A stretch of DNA of 58,841 nucleotides, taken from the NCBI GenBank assembly GCA_041738285.1, contig JBGSQB010000226.1:1-58841 (forward strand), written 5' to 3'. This DNA comes from SZUA-521 sp041738285. Its GTDB lineage: Bacteria; Pseudomonadota; Gammaproteobacteria; Pseudomonadales; Azotimanducaceae. Numbering within the stretch: position 1 is the stretch's first letter; each line of letters begins with the position of its first letter. Shown piece by piece: positions 15,546 to 24,180 of this stretch. A model generated the notes under the pieces. It made no database searches. It saw nothing but the letters and a program-made list of their open reading frames with translations, and was not told where the DNA came from. The translations under genes and the position numbers were made by a program.

Positions 15546-16301
15546 CTATCTCGTCATGTACGGCAGCAGGCGATCGAACTCGGTCTTTACCACCTGATAG
15601 CACTCACAACACCGCGCCTCCAGACGCGGGCGATCGAGTACCGTGATCTTCCCTCTGCTGTATCGGATCAGACCGTTCTTCTGCAATGCCCCCGCAGCCT
15701 CGGTGACGCCTTCCCGGCGGACACCCAGCATGTTGGCGATCAGTTCCTGGGTCATCGACAGTTCGTTCGAGTCCAGACGATCAAGGCTCAACAGCAACCA
15801 TCGACACAGTTGCTGGTCGACTGAGTGATGGCGGTTGCACACGGCGGTCTGCGCCATCTGCGTAATCAACGCCTGGGTATAGCGCAACAGCAGATGCATC
15901 GTGGGACCGAACCGGCCGAACTCTGCCTTCAGCAGATCGGCCTTGAGTCGGTAGCCGTGCCCGGCGCTTTGTACAACCGCTCGGCTCGGCGTGGTATCAC
16001 CGCCCATGAACAACGAAATGCCGAGGATGCCTTCGTTGCCAACGATGGCGATTTCGGCGGACGCACCATCCTCCATGACGTATAGCAGCGATACGATCGA
16101 CGTAGTTGGGAAGTAGACGTGCCGCAACTTGATGTCCGGTTCGTAGAGCACGTCGCCGAGGTCCATCGAGATCAGCTCCAGGTGCACGGCGATACGATCG
16201 TACTCCGCAGCAGGTAGTGCATCGAGTAGTCGATTTTGGTGGGGGGAGTTGGGGTCGTTGGGACTCCGCTCCGTTACTCTGCCAGCTATTTTTGTTGCCA
16301 T
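15546..16301 (-). CDS. Crp/Fnr-family transcriptional regulator, paralogue 2
   Basis: This 251-residue protein has the same architecture as the regulator at 10856. An N-terminal beta-roll (VYFPTTSIVSLLYVM, AIVGNEGILG) is followed by a dimerisation helix and a winged helix (MTQELIANMLGVRREGVTEA, then SRGKITVLDRPRLEA and CCECYQ). The recognition region LGVRR-x-G-x-T-x-AAG is shared with paralogue 1, so the two probably bind similar sites. No Fnr-type iron-sulfur Cys set is present in the N-terminus. GAGGAGG precedes the ATG. It is the best candidate, with paralogue 1, for the reader of the GTACG-N4-CGTAC sites. Confidence 0.85.
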   Translation of the reverse strand: MATKIAGRVTERSPNDPNSPHQNRLLDALPAAEYDRIAVHLELISMDLGDVLYEPDIKLRHVYFPTTSIVSLLYVMEDGASAEIAIVGNEGILGISLFMGGDTTPSRAVVQSAGHGYRLKADLLKAEFGRFGPTMHLLLRYTQALITQMAQTAVCNRHHSVDQQLCRWLLLSLDRLDSNELSMTQELIANMLGVRREGVTEAAGALQKNGLIRYSRGKITVLDRPRLEARCCECYQVVKTEFDRLLPYMTR

Positions 16302-16422
16302 GAACCCGGCCGGCCTCCTCGTGTATCGACGAGCATACGCGTCTGCGTTCGCAACCGCACATTGAGTACCGCGCGCTCGCGTCTCCGCAGATGCCAGGAC
16401 CCAGTCGTCCCTTAAGCATGCC

Positions 16423-16945
16423 TCACTCGAGAAAAAAGCTCTGCAGGGTCCCTATGAACTCGGCCGGCGGATCCAGGTGCACGACGTGTGATGCATCCAT
16501 CCTCAGCTACTCGCCATTGGGCAGGAGCGACATCGCCCTGTCGGCCTCTTCCTGGCTCATCGCGCGGGCAAGTCCGTCCTCGAGGTACCTGAAGTTCGCG
16601 TGAGCCAACAGTACGCGGCACGAAATCTTCTTGAGCGCCTGCGCGTGATCGAATCCGTCGTCCCAGCTGCCGTCGTAGAACGCCGCACCGAACCGCGCGT
16701 CGCAGCTGTCGCAGCCGACCTGGTTGGCCGTCATGGGGTAGTCGTCGGGATAGGTCGTCGAGCCATGTCCGGAGTAGTCGACGCCGAAGACATGAAACGA
16801 AGTGGCCAGACCGGGCATCACCTCGCTGTAGCTGAACCACTCCATGTGCTGCGCATGCAGGAGAATCAGCGGCGGGCCATTGTCCGGTCCTTCTGCGTAG
16901 CCGAGTTCGACGTCGTGGTGGATCCGAGACGTTGCCCCGCCCGGC
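16423..16945 (-). pseudogene. Alpha/beta hydrolase pseudogene
   Basis: On the minus strand the frame contains an alpha/beta hydrolase core (PPLILLHAQHMEWFSYSEVM, FGVDYSGHGST), then jumps from PMTANQVGCD to a late segment (SWDDGFDHAQALKKISCRVL). The nucleophile-elbow region is missing. After LLPNGE a TAG interrupts the frame, and the same frame continues with the family's C-terminal MDASHVVHLDPPAEF and QSFFLE to a stop at 16423. It therefore carries an internal deletion plus a nonsense codon. The 5' end is also unclear and abuts the gene at 16946. Confidence 0.65.
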
Positions 16946-17254
16946 TCAGTGGACCGCGATGATGGTCGGTTCGACGTCGTCGCGCATGGTCCCCAAGCCG
17001 TGCATCGCGAGATGTTCGCTGACCGCATCGCTTGCAGTCTTCTGCACATCCAGCTTCAACTCGTCGGTGTCGAGCGTTGGAAACGTTCTGCGCACCATTC
17101 GGGTGTTGTAGAGCACTTTGATCGAAAGCGATCCGCCGACCACGGTGCCGTGCTCGACCGCATACTCGAACGAAATTCGCAGCGGCAACTCCGCCAGCAG
17201 TTCACCGCGTGTCAGCAGATGTCCCGTCACCGTCTTATCGACTACCCAGATCAC
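16946..17254 (-). CDS. Hypothetical protein
   Basis: This is a 102-residue soluble protein with no signal peptide, membrane segment or recognised domain. It contains alternating hydrophobic strands (LPLRISFEYAVEHGTVVGGS) and a charged C-terminal half. It could be a small beta-rich or SRPBCC-like remnant, but this is not supported by a clear motif. It lies between the hydrolase pseudogene and the SRPBCC gene on the same strand. The reading frame may be chance in this decayed stretch. Confidence 0.35.
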   Translation of the reverse strand: MIWVVDKTVTGHLLTRGELLAELPLRISFEYAVEHGTVVGGSLSIKVLYNTRMVRRTFPTLDTDELKLDVQKTASDAVSEHLAMHGLGTMRDDVEPTIIAVH

Positions 17255-17368
17255 CTTGCAATCCAGATCGCTGTCGTCTCATTGACCAAGTAGCACACTC
17301 TGCCTGGCAGCGGTAGTTCGCGAATGCTCCGATCGGACACTCGGCAGGCTTTTGTCGACGACTGGACG

Positions 17369-17872
17369 TCAGGGCGCCATCGGATAGCGCGCAGCAACAT
17401 GCTCGAGCTGACCCAGCATGCGATGCATCGAGGGCGCGAGCGTTGCTCGCATGGCGGGCTCAATGAGGCGCCATGGCCCACGCAGTTCCGCCCCCATCCG
17501 CCAATGCAGCTTGCAACGCCGTTCGCCTACCGGCGCGATGTCAAAACACTCGAGCAGTGCAGCGATCGTGCGCGTGCTCGCGGCGGTCACACGGAATCCG
17601 ATGCGGCGTTCGGGCTGCCACGCCCAGAACTCCTCATCGAGCGTCACACCGCCAACAAGACTTACCCTGCGCGTGCTCCCCTGCCGGACCGGCAAAGCGC
17701 TTGTCCATGCAGCATGGCGAATCACCGGCACCCACTGGCACCATGAGGCGTTGTCTTCGAAGCACGCAAACAGTTGAGCCGCGCTGACGGCAAGCTCGCG
17801 CGCGGCCGAGGCCCGTACTTTTGCGCTCGACAGAAACGACTCATCGACGACTCGGCACTCGTGCACGCGCAC
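17369..17872 (-). CDS. SRPBCC-family protein (polyketide cyclase/START-like)
   Basis: The sequence has the SRPBCC opening (ASAARELAVSAAQLFACFED, then SWCQWVPVIRHAAWTS), a central GGVTLDEEFWAWQPERRIGF segment and a C-terminal helix (WRLIEPAMRATLAPSMHRML). This helix-grip fold binds hydrophobic ligands. Start choice is uncertain: GTG 17872 avoids overlap, whereas ATG 17950 would overlap the VOC gene by 55 nt and lacks a good ribosome binding site. It follows the two-domain VOC gene on the same strand and is probably co-transcribed. Confidence 0.7.
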   Translation of the reverse strand: MRVHECRVVDESFLSSAKVRASAARELAVSAAQLFACFEDNASWCQWVPVIRHAAWTSALPVRQGSTRRVSLVGGVTLDEEFWAWQPERRIGFRVTAASTRTIAALLECFDIAPVGERRCKLHWRMGAELRGPWRLIEPAMRATLAPSMHRMLGQLEHVAARYPMAP

Positions 17873-17895
17873 CTCGGCTTCGAATGCGGGCAGGC

Positions 17896-19041
17896 CTACT
17901 CGCCTGGCGAATCTTCCTTCGGCGGCATCTTGATCTCGAGCGGCGGGCATCCTGGCGGCGGCGGCTCGAGCGGCTGCTTGGCAATCGGGCCAACCAATTC
18001 CAGGAAGATCCCATCAGGGTCGATGACATGCACGATGCCGCTCGTGTCGTCGCCGGTCCCCGAACAGCAGGGCGCGATCTCCGAGAGGAACTTGGCACCC
18101 TGCCCCTTCAGGATCTTCACCGCACGGTCGAGATCCGGCACCAGCAGCGCGATACGGTTGATGCCGATGTGGTTGATTGGCGGCGGGTAAGGTGGCTCTG
18201 GATTGAAAGGCTTGATCCACTGCACCAGTCGCAGCACGTGGTGATCACCGCGACCGAGCGCGATGTCCACGCCTTTGATTTCAAACGGCGTGTCGAGCCC
18301 CCACGCCCGCGCTTCTTCAATCGACCCCTTCTCCTGAGCCAGTGGCTTGGTGAGCGTGTAGCCGAGCGATCGATAGAAACTCAGTGACTGTTCGAGGTTA
18401 CTGACGTTGACGCCGATGTGGCTCATGGCGACGAGATGCATGTTCGCGTCTTTGTCGCCGTGCGGTGGAGCCGCCTCGAATAGCTTGTAGAGCACACCAT
18501 CGGGGTCCCGGAAAAACACGAACCGATCACCGGGGATGCCATAGGGCTCGGATAGCAGCGTGACCCCTTCGGACTTGAGGTAGGCCACATCCGATGCCAG
18601 ATCCGTGGTCAGGAGCGCCGCATACGCCATGCCTAGATGATTCGGGAGCTCGTAGGGAGGTGCGTCGTTGTATGGGATCTTGAATTGCAGCAGATCGATG
18701 TTCGCGATGTTCAAGCTTCCGGGCAGAGAGATCACCTCACCCTTGACGAGTTCGTACTGGCACACGTCGAACATACCCAGCGCCTCGGCCATCCGCCGCG
18801 TATTGGACAGCGGAAAGCCACCCATACCTTCGGTGTAGCCGAGCTTGCGGTAGAACGCGCGCGACTCATCAAAGTTCCGGGTGTGTGTTGCGAAATGAAA
18901 CCGCGCCATGATGCCGATGTCGTCGGCCGGCAGGCTGGACGCGATGGCCCCCAGGTCCGGCATGACCAACGGCGCGGTCGCGGGCGCTCCATGGGATGCA
19001 CTCGCACACAGCGTGAGCAGCAGGAAGACCGTGAGCCTCAT
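17896..19041 (-). CDS. Exported two-domain VOC (glyoxalase-superfamily) protein
   Basis: This 381-residue protein starts at ATG 19041 with GAGGAGAAA upstream, and a Sec signal peptide (FLLLTLCASASHGAPA) follows directly. Two VOC domains are present. The first starts near MARFHFATHTRNFDESRAFY and includes FVFFRDPDGVLYKLFE. The second starts at SHIGVNVSNLEQSLSFYRSL and ends IVHVIDPDGIFLELVG. Such modules make metal-dependent dioxygenases, isomerases or binding proteins. A periplasmic VOC protein next to a TonB receptor suggests handling of an imported aromatic or lactone; the chemistry is not readable. Confidence 0.8.
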   Translation of the reverse strand: MRLTVFLLLTLCASASHGAPATAPLVMPDLGAIASSLPADDIGIMARFHFATHTRNFDESRAFYRKLGYTEGMGGFPLSNTRRMAEALGMFDVCQYELVKGEVISLPGSLNIANIDLLQFKIPYNDAPPYELPNHLGMAYAALLTTDLASDVAYLKSEGVTLLSEPYGIPGDRFVFFRDPDGVLYKLFEAAPPHGDKDANMHLVAMSHIGVNVSNLEQSLSFYRSLGYTLTKPLAQEKGSIEEARAWGLDTPFEIKGVDIALGRGDHHVLRLVQWIKPFNPEPPYPPPINHIGINRIALLVPDLDRAVKILKGQGAKFLSEIAPCCSGTGDDTSGIVHVIDPDGIFLELVGPIAKQPLEPPPPGCPPLEIKMPPKEDSPGE

Positions 19042-19134
19042 ACGGCGTTTCTCCTCGGCAGGTGATTCGAAGCGCAACCAGAAGTTGCTGCGGCGCCCGC
19101 AGGCGCCGCAACAGTCTTGGTCAGACGTGCTCGA

Positions 19135-21511
19135 CTAGAATCGGTACTCGGCCTCGACACCGAAGTGCCTGGGCGGCGGCGTGATCGATCCGGTTGCGAA
19201 CAGGGTCGCGATCGGCACGAAAATCTCGTTCTCTTCATCGGTGAGATTCTTGCCGAAGGCGACGACCGACCACGTCTCTGCGAAGTAGCCAACCGACGCG
19301 GTGACGTCCTTGCGATCTTCCAGCCTGCCTTGAGGAATGTTCAGCAGACTCGTTTCGACCTCATCCACCCACGCGTACTTGCCGTAGATTTCGACTATTC
19401 CCGCGCCAACCGGCACGGTGACCGTCCCGCCAAGGCCGATGGTCGACTCGGGCGCATTGCGCGGCTTCAGGTGCGACGCGTCTTCGATGATGGATACACC
19501 GTCGGATGCGTTGATGTCGGTCTCAAAGTCCTCGTATTCCGCATCGAGGTAGCCGTAGTTGAAGAAGACTCGGAAGTACTCATTGAAGGCGTACTCCGTC
19601 TCGAGTTCGACACCCCAATACACCGCGTTGGCGACGTTGTCGAAGGTCGTGACGACCGTGAGCGTATCGGGATCGACCTGAATCGACTGCTCCTGCTTGT
19701 CCGTGAAGTCCGTGTAGAACGCGGCAACGTTCACACGCAACCGGTCCTCCATGTGCATGCTCTTGTAGCCGATCTCGTACGAGTCCGCGTATTCGGGATC
19801 GTATTGGTCGCGAACGAAGTCACGCGTGTTCTGGTTCACACCGAAAAAACCGCCGGAGTGAAAACCCTCGGCGTACGATGCGTACAGGATCGACGTCTCA
19901 TTCAACTGGTACGTCAAGCCCAGCTTTGGCGACACTTCACGCCAGGTGTTGTCCAGATCTGCGTACTCCGGGAAGTTCCGCTCGCGCTGGCGCGCCACGT
20001 CCGACAGATATGCCTGCCCTGCCTTGAAATCCTTGCGTTCTTCGGTCCAGCGCAGACCGGCCGTCAGCGTCCAGTCCTCGGCGAAGGTCCAATCGACCTG
20101 CGTAAACGCAGCGATCGAAGTGGTCTCCTGTGTCTCGTACAGAATCTGCGTGACGTCCGCGCCCGGCGCGACGCCATTGGGCAGCCCGGAATCGCAGTAG
20201 ACGGGGGCCAGCGCGCCGGCGATGCAGGCCTGCCATGCCGGCGGATTGTAGGCGACACCGCCAAACAGCGTTGCCCAGAAGCGACCACCGGTTACCCAGT
20301 CCTGATCGAACTCGCTGTTCCAGTAGTAGATCCCCGTGGTCATCTTGAAATTGTCCCACGCGCCGTCAATGCGAAATTCCTGACTGAACTTGGTCGTAGT
20401 CGTTCCAGCGCTCGATCGTAATGAAGGGTGCAGCGGATCCATCGAAGTCGAAGATCCGGTACTCGCTCATGTCGCGGTAGCCCGTGACCGACACGAGTTG
20501 CATGTTGTCATTCAAGTCGAAGGACATGTTGAGGGTGTACGCGTCCACTTTGAGCTCCGCATCGTTCTTGGTGTCGCTCTCGGACTTACTGGGCGTTGCC
20601 AGCGACGTGCGGCACACAGAGGGATTCAGCAGACAGTTGAGGAAGCCGCCACTGTAGTCCGTGGAGTTGGGGTCAGTGGGCGGCGGGAACACACCCGGTG
20701 CGGTGTTGTAGTTGGTGTGATACGCATTGAGATCACTCTCATCATCGAAACGTTCCATGGTGAACGTCGCTTCGAAGTCCTCGTGCGGCGTCAGCAGCAG
20801 CGTAGCGCCAAGATTCTGATAGTCGGTTGCCGGCAGGTCGTCTCCGGTCGTTACGTTGCTGCGGAATCCGTCGGCCTGTTGATTCGTGTAGAACACCTTG
20901 GCGGCGAGCACGTCTTCCATCAGCGACAGATTGCCGACGAAGCGCAACTCCTGCTGTCCGTCTTCGCCGAGCGTCACCTGCACTCGGCCGCCCGCTTCAC
21001 CTGTCGGTCGGCTGCGGATCACATGCACCACACCACCGACCGTGTTGCGTCCGAACAGCGTACCCTGAGGTCCGCGCAGTACTTCGATACGCTGCAGGTC
21101 GAAGTTCTCGAGTACCTGTCCGGCGAGCGAGCCGAGGTAGATGCCGTCGATCATCACGCCAATGGGCGAGTCGAACGAGTTGTCGTCGGTACGGGTCGGG
21201 CTGATGCCGCGAATCGTGATCGACGCACCGCCGCCGGACCGGCTGCCGTCCTCACCGACCTGCACGTTCGGCGCAAAGCCGTTGATGTCGGCGAGGTTGC
21301 GAATGGTCGGGCTCAGCAGTTCCTTACTGAGCGCCGTGATCGCGACCGGCACTTCTTGTGCCGATTCCTCGACCTTTCGCGCGGTGACTACGATCTCTTC
21401 CAGAACCGCGCTGCGCCGATCTTCCTGCGCAGCAAACACTTGCGTGGCACTCGCGCCCGCGAATACGAAAGCAATGATGGAAACCCGAGACAGCATGCGA
21501 CGTGCTTGCAC
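19135..21511 (-). pseudogene. TonB-dependent receptor interrupted by a frameshift
   Basis: The N-terminal frame (from GTG 21511 with GGGAGG upstream) has a signal peptide, the TonB-box-like EEIVVTARK and a full plug domain including LRGPQGTLFGRNTVGG. It runs into the barrel as far as ERWNDYDQ near 20400. The next frame resumes at KFSQEFRIDG and continues to a C-terminus ending VEAEYRF, typical of outer-membrane barrels. One extra base near 20388-20393 accounts for the shift. Together the parts make a normal-length receptor of about 790 residues. Either the gene is recently inactivated or this is a sequencing/assembly error. It is divergent from the P450 operon. Confidence 0.8.
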
Positions 21512-21691
21512 AATCCCTCCCCAAGATATGTCCAGCAGCGGGCCAGATCGTACGCTGCGACCAGGCGTGCAGTAACTGTCGGATTCGAGAGGACCGCGGC
21601 GGCGCGCAACCCGGCGCGTAAGTCAACGGCCATTGACATACGCTCGGATTTCCACCAGATTTGCGCCGAACCTCCCCGCCAGGGCAACGCC

Positions 21692-22978
21692 ATGAACATC
21701 GCCGTGAAAGCCAATGCCGCCAGCGCCGCCGCCGAGGCCGCCGCCACGCCGCTCGAATTGATCAACCCCGCCCGCGCCGATCGATTCAAGAACGATACCT
21801 TCTGGCCGTACTTCGAACGCCTGCGGCGCGAAGATCCGGTGCACTACACCGCGGAAAGCGAGTTCGGCCCGTATTGGTCGATCATGCGCTGGGCCGACAT
21901 CATGGCCGTGGACACCGATCACGAAGGTTTCTCGTCGGCCGAAGGCATTGCGCTTGCCAATCTCGAGGCGGTTGCGGAGCAGGAAAAGGTCATGGGGCAA
22001 CGCCGCCGCAACGGCGCCGGTTTCATCACCATGGACGAACCCGAGCATGGCCCGCGTCGCCAGGCTGTTACACCGACGGTTGCGCCTGCCAACGTGGCAA
22101 CGATGGCGCCGGTCGTTCGCCAGCGCGCCGGAGAAATCCTCGACAGCCTGCCGATCGGCGAGGAGTTCGACTGGGTCGACCGCGTCTCCAAAGAACTGAC
22201 GGCGATGACGCTCGCCACCTTGTTCGACTTCCCGTTCGAAGAGCGGCGCAAGCTCACCTACTGGTCGGACATGGTCACCAACATGCCCGGACATGGACCG
22301 GTCAAGAGCTGGGAACACAAGGGTCAGGCGTTGTTCGAGTGCTTCAGCACCTTTGGCGATTTGTGGAACCAACGCATCAATGCTGCGCCCGGCAACGATC
22401 TGATCTCGATGCTGACTCACAACGACGCCACCCGGAACATGGACGCCATGGAGTATCAGGGCACTGTGATTCTGCTGATCGTCGGCGGCAACGACACCAC
22501 ACGCAACACGATCTCGGGCAGCATCTACGCACTCAACAAGTATCCCGAGCAGTACGCAAAGCTGCGCGCCAACCCGAGCCTGGTGACACCGATGGTCTCG
22601 GAGACCATCCGCTGGCAAACGCCGCTCGCGCACATGGCCCGCGTTGCGACGCGCGACATCGAGCTGTCCGGCAAAACCATCCGCAAGGGCGACCGCGTCG
22701 CCATGTGGTATGTGTCGGGCAACCGCGATGAGTCGGTGATCGAGAATCCGAACGACTACGTCATCGACCGGGTACGCCCGCGCCAGCACCTGTCGTTCGG
22801 ATTTGGCGTGCACCGCTGCGTGGGCAATCGCGTCGCCGAGATGCAGCTCACCATCATCTGGGAGGAGATCTTGAAGCGCTTCCCAAGCATCGAACTGGTG
22901 GGAGAACCAACGCGCAACTATTCATCGTTCGTGCATGGCTACGAAACGATGCCGGTCATCATCCCAGCGCGTGCCTGA
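21692..22978 (+). CDS. Cytochrome P450
   Basis: This is a 428-residue soluble bacterial class I P450. The I-helix oxygen-binding motif is GGNDTTRN, the ExxR motif lies in SETIRWQTP, and the heme-binding loop is FGFGVHRCVGNR with Cys376. The start is ATG 21692; the long open frame extending upstream is non-coding shadow of the receptor gene. The sequence type resembles CYP125/CYP142-like and terpene/steroid P450s in general form, but the subfamily is not assignable by eye. It needs a ferredoxin such as the one at 44812. It is first in an operon with a globin-like and a TetR gene. Confidence 0.9.
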   Translation: MNIAVKANAASAAAEAAATPLELINPARADRFKNDTFWPYFERLRREDPVHYTAESEFGPYWSIMRWADIMAVDTDHEGFSSAEGIALANLEAVAEQEKVMGQRRRNGAGFITMDEPEHGPRRQAVTPTVAPANVATMAPVVRQRAGEILDSLPIGEEFDWVDRVSKELTAMTLATLFDFPFEERRKLTYWSDMVTNMPGHGPVKSWEHKGQALFECFSTFGDLWNQRINAAPGNDLISMLTHNDATRNMDAMEYQGTVILLIVGGNDTTRNTISGSIYALNKYPEQYAKLRANPSLVTPMVSETIRWQTPLAHMARVATRDIELSGKTIRKGDRVAMWYVSGNRDESVIENPNDYVIDRVRPRQHLSFGFGVHRCVGNRVAEMQLTIIWEEILKRFPSIELVGEPTRNYSSFVHGYETMPVIIPARA

Positions 22979-22988
22979 GCGCACGTCG

Positions 22989-23429
22989 ATGACGGATCGC
23001 GCGCCACGGACCTCGCGCGTTCACGCGGACGCGATCACATCGAGCCTCGAAATCGCATCCGAGCGCGGCGGCGATCTTACGGTGCGTGTGTACGAACTTC
23101 TGTTCACGCGCGAGCCGAACCTGCGCGATCAGTTCTGGCGCGACTCGGATGGCGCTATCAAAGGTGAGATGCTGATGAGGGTGTTCGAGGCAATCCTCGA
23201 CTTCGTCGGCGAGCGGCGCTACGCCGACTACCTCATCGAGGCCGAGGCGATGAATCACGAAGGCTTCGCAGTACCGCGCACGGTGTTCGCAACGTTCTTC
23301 AGTATCGTCGCAGAGGTCGTGCAGGATGCCTGCGGAGCGCAGTGGTCAAGTGCCATGGATGAAGCCTGGCGGCACACGCTGACCGATCTGGATCGTCAGG
23401 CCGGGCTGCATGAACGGCTTGCGGGTTGA
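22989..23429 (+). CDS. Globin-like protein
   Basis: This 146-residue all-helical protein starts at ATG 22989, 10 nt after the P450 stop. The pattern matches single-domain globins: an A/B-helix stretch ending VYELLFTREPNLRDQFW, then EMLMRVFEAILDFVGE, NHEGFAVPRTVFATFF and AMDEAWRHTL. The His of NHEGFAVP occupies the place of the proximal heme ligand. The usual distal residues are not obvious, so heme binding is probable but unproven. It overlaps the TetR gene by 1 nt. Placement between P450 and regulator suggests an oxygen/NO-related or redox-sensing accessory. Confidence 0.65.
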   Translation: MTDRAPRTSRVHADAITSSLEIASERGGDLTVRVYELLFTREPNLRDQFWRDSDGAIKGEMLMRVFEAILDFVGERRYADYLIEAEAMNHEGFAVPRTVFATFFSIVAEVVQDACGAQWSSAMDEAWRHTLTDLDRQAGLHERLAG

Positions 23430-24019
23430 TGCGCGTCGTCACCAGGCGTGATCGCATCGAGCCACGCAAACGCGACGCCGACGCAACGAGCGCTGCAATC
23501 CTCGAAGCGGCGAAGAGTCAGTTCGCCCGCCTCGGCTACGACCGCACCGCCCTGCGCGACATCGCGGCGGAAGCAGGGGCGGATGTCGCGCTGATCAAGC
23601 GCTACTACGGCGGCAAAGAGGCGCTCTTCACTGCGGCACTGAAAGCCTCGTTCCGACCCGATCTACTGCAGGCGTGGAACCGTCAGACCTTCGCCAAGGA
23701 CATCGCCATCATGATGGCAGGCGGCGCCCACACCGATGAGGCGCGCGCCCACAGCTTCCAGTTCCTGCTGCGTGCGGCTACATCACCCACCACGGCACCG
23801 CTGCTCAACCTCGCAATTCAGGAGCGGTTTCTAGGGCCAATCCGGGATTGGCTTGGCGGTGACGATGCCTCGGCGCGTGCGCGCGTGCTTGCCGCGGCGT
23901 TCATTGGCTTCCTGGTCGAACGGCTGATTCGGGAAACACCGCTCAGCGGTCGCGAGCGTGAGGTGTTCATCGATCGAGCCACGACTGTATTCGAGGCGAT
24001 CGTTCAGCCAGACGGCTGA
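23429..24019 (+). CDS. TetR-family transcriptional regulator
   Basis: This 196-residue protein has an N-terminal TetR helix-turn-helix (ILEAAKSQFARLGYDRTALR, DIAAEAGADVALIKRYYGGK) and an all-helical ligand-binding domain. ATG 23429 overlaps the last base of the globin stop, so it is coupled to the P450-globin operon and probably autoregulates it in response to the substrate. The MITE copy at 24025 begins 5 bp after its stop codon. Confidence 0.85.
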   Translation: MRVVTRRDRIEPRKRDADATSAAILEAAKSQFARLGYDRTALRDIAAEAGADVALIKRYYGGKEALFTAALKASFRPDLLQAWNRQTFAKDIAIMMAGGAHTDEARAHSFQFLLRAATSPTTAPLLNLAIQERFLGPIRDWLGGDDASARARVLAAAFIGFLVERLIRETPLSGREREVFIDRATTVFEAIVQPDG

Positions 24020-24024
24020 ACTAT

Positions 24025-24180
24025 GGAACCTCTGAACAAGTGGATATTTTCGTCAGGGCAAGGCGGGGCGTGCGGCGCGCGGCGCCCGGAGGCAAATCGC
24101 GAATATGCTGTAAATTCGCGATGCTTCCGGTGTGCGCCCCAACGCGGCCATGGCGGAAATAGACCTTGTTCAGAGGTTCC
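24025..24180. mobile_element. MITE copy 2 (156 bp)
   Basis: This is nearly identical to the copy at 8421. It has the same inverted ends (GGAACCTCTGAACAAG and CTTGTTCAGAGGTTCC), the same internal hairpin ATCGCGAAT/ATTCGCGAT, and a 14-bp insertion in the GC-rich left arm. Flanks are CTAT on the left and CTAG on the right. Its right end supplies the last codons and stop of the monooxygenase gene at 24170. Confidence 0.75.

Noticed and set aside
19874..19886. GTACG-ATG-CGTAC palindrome similar to the regulon motif
   Set aside because: It has a 3-bp centre and lies inside receptor coding sequence, not upstream of a gene.
21623..22813. A 396-codon minus-strand frame opposite the P450
   Set aside because: It is antisense to a well-supported P450 gene with no domain signature of its own.
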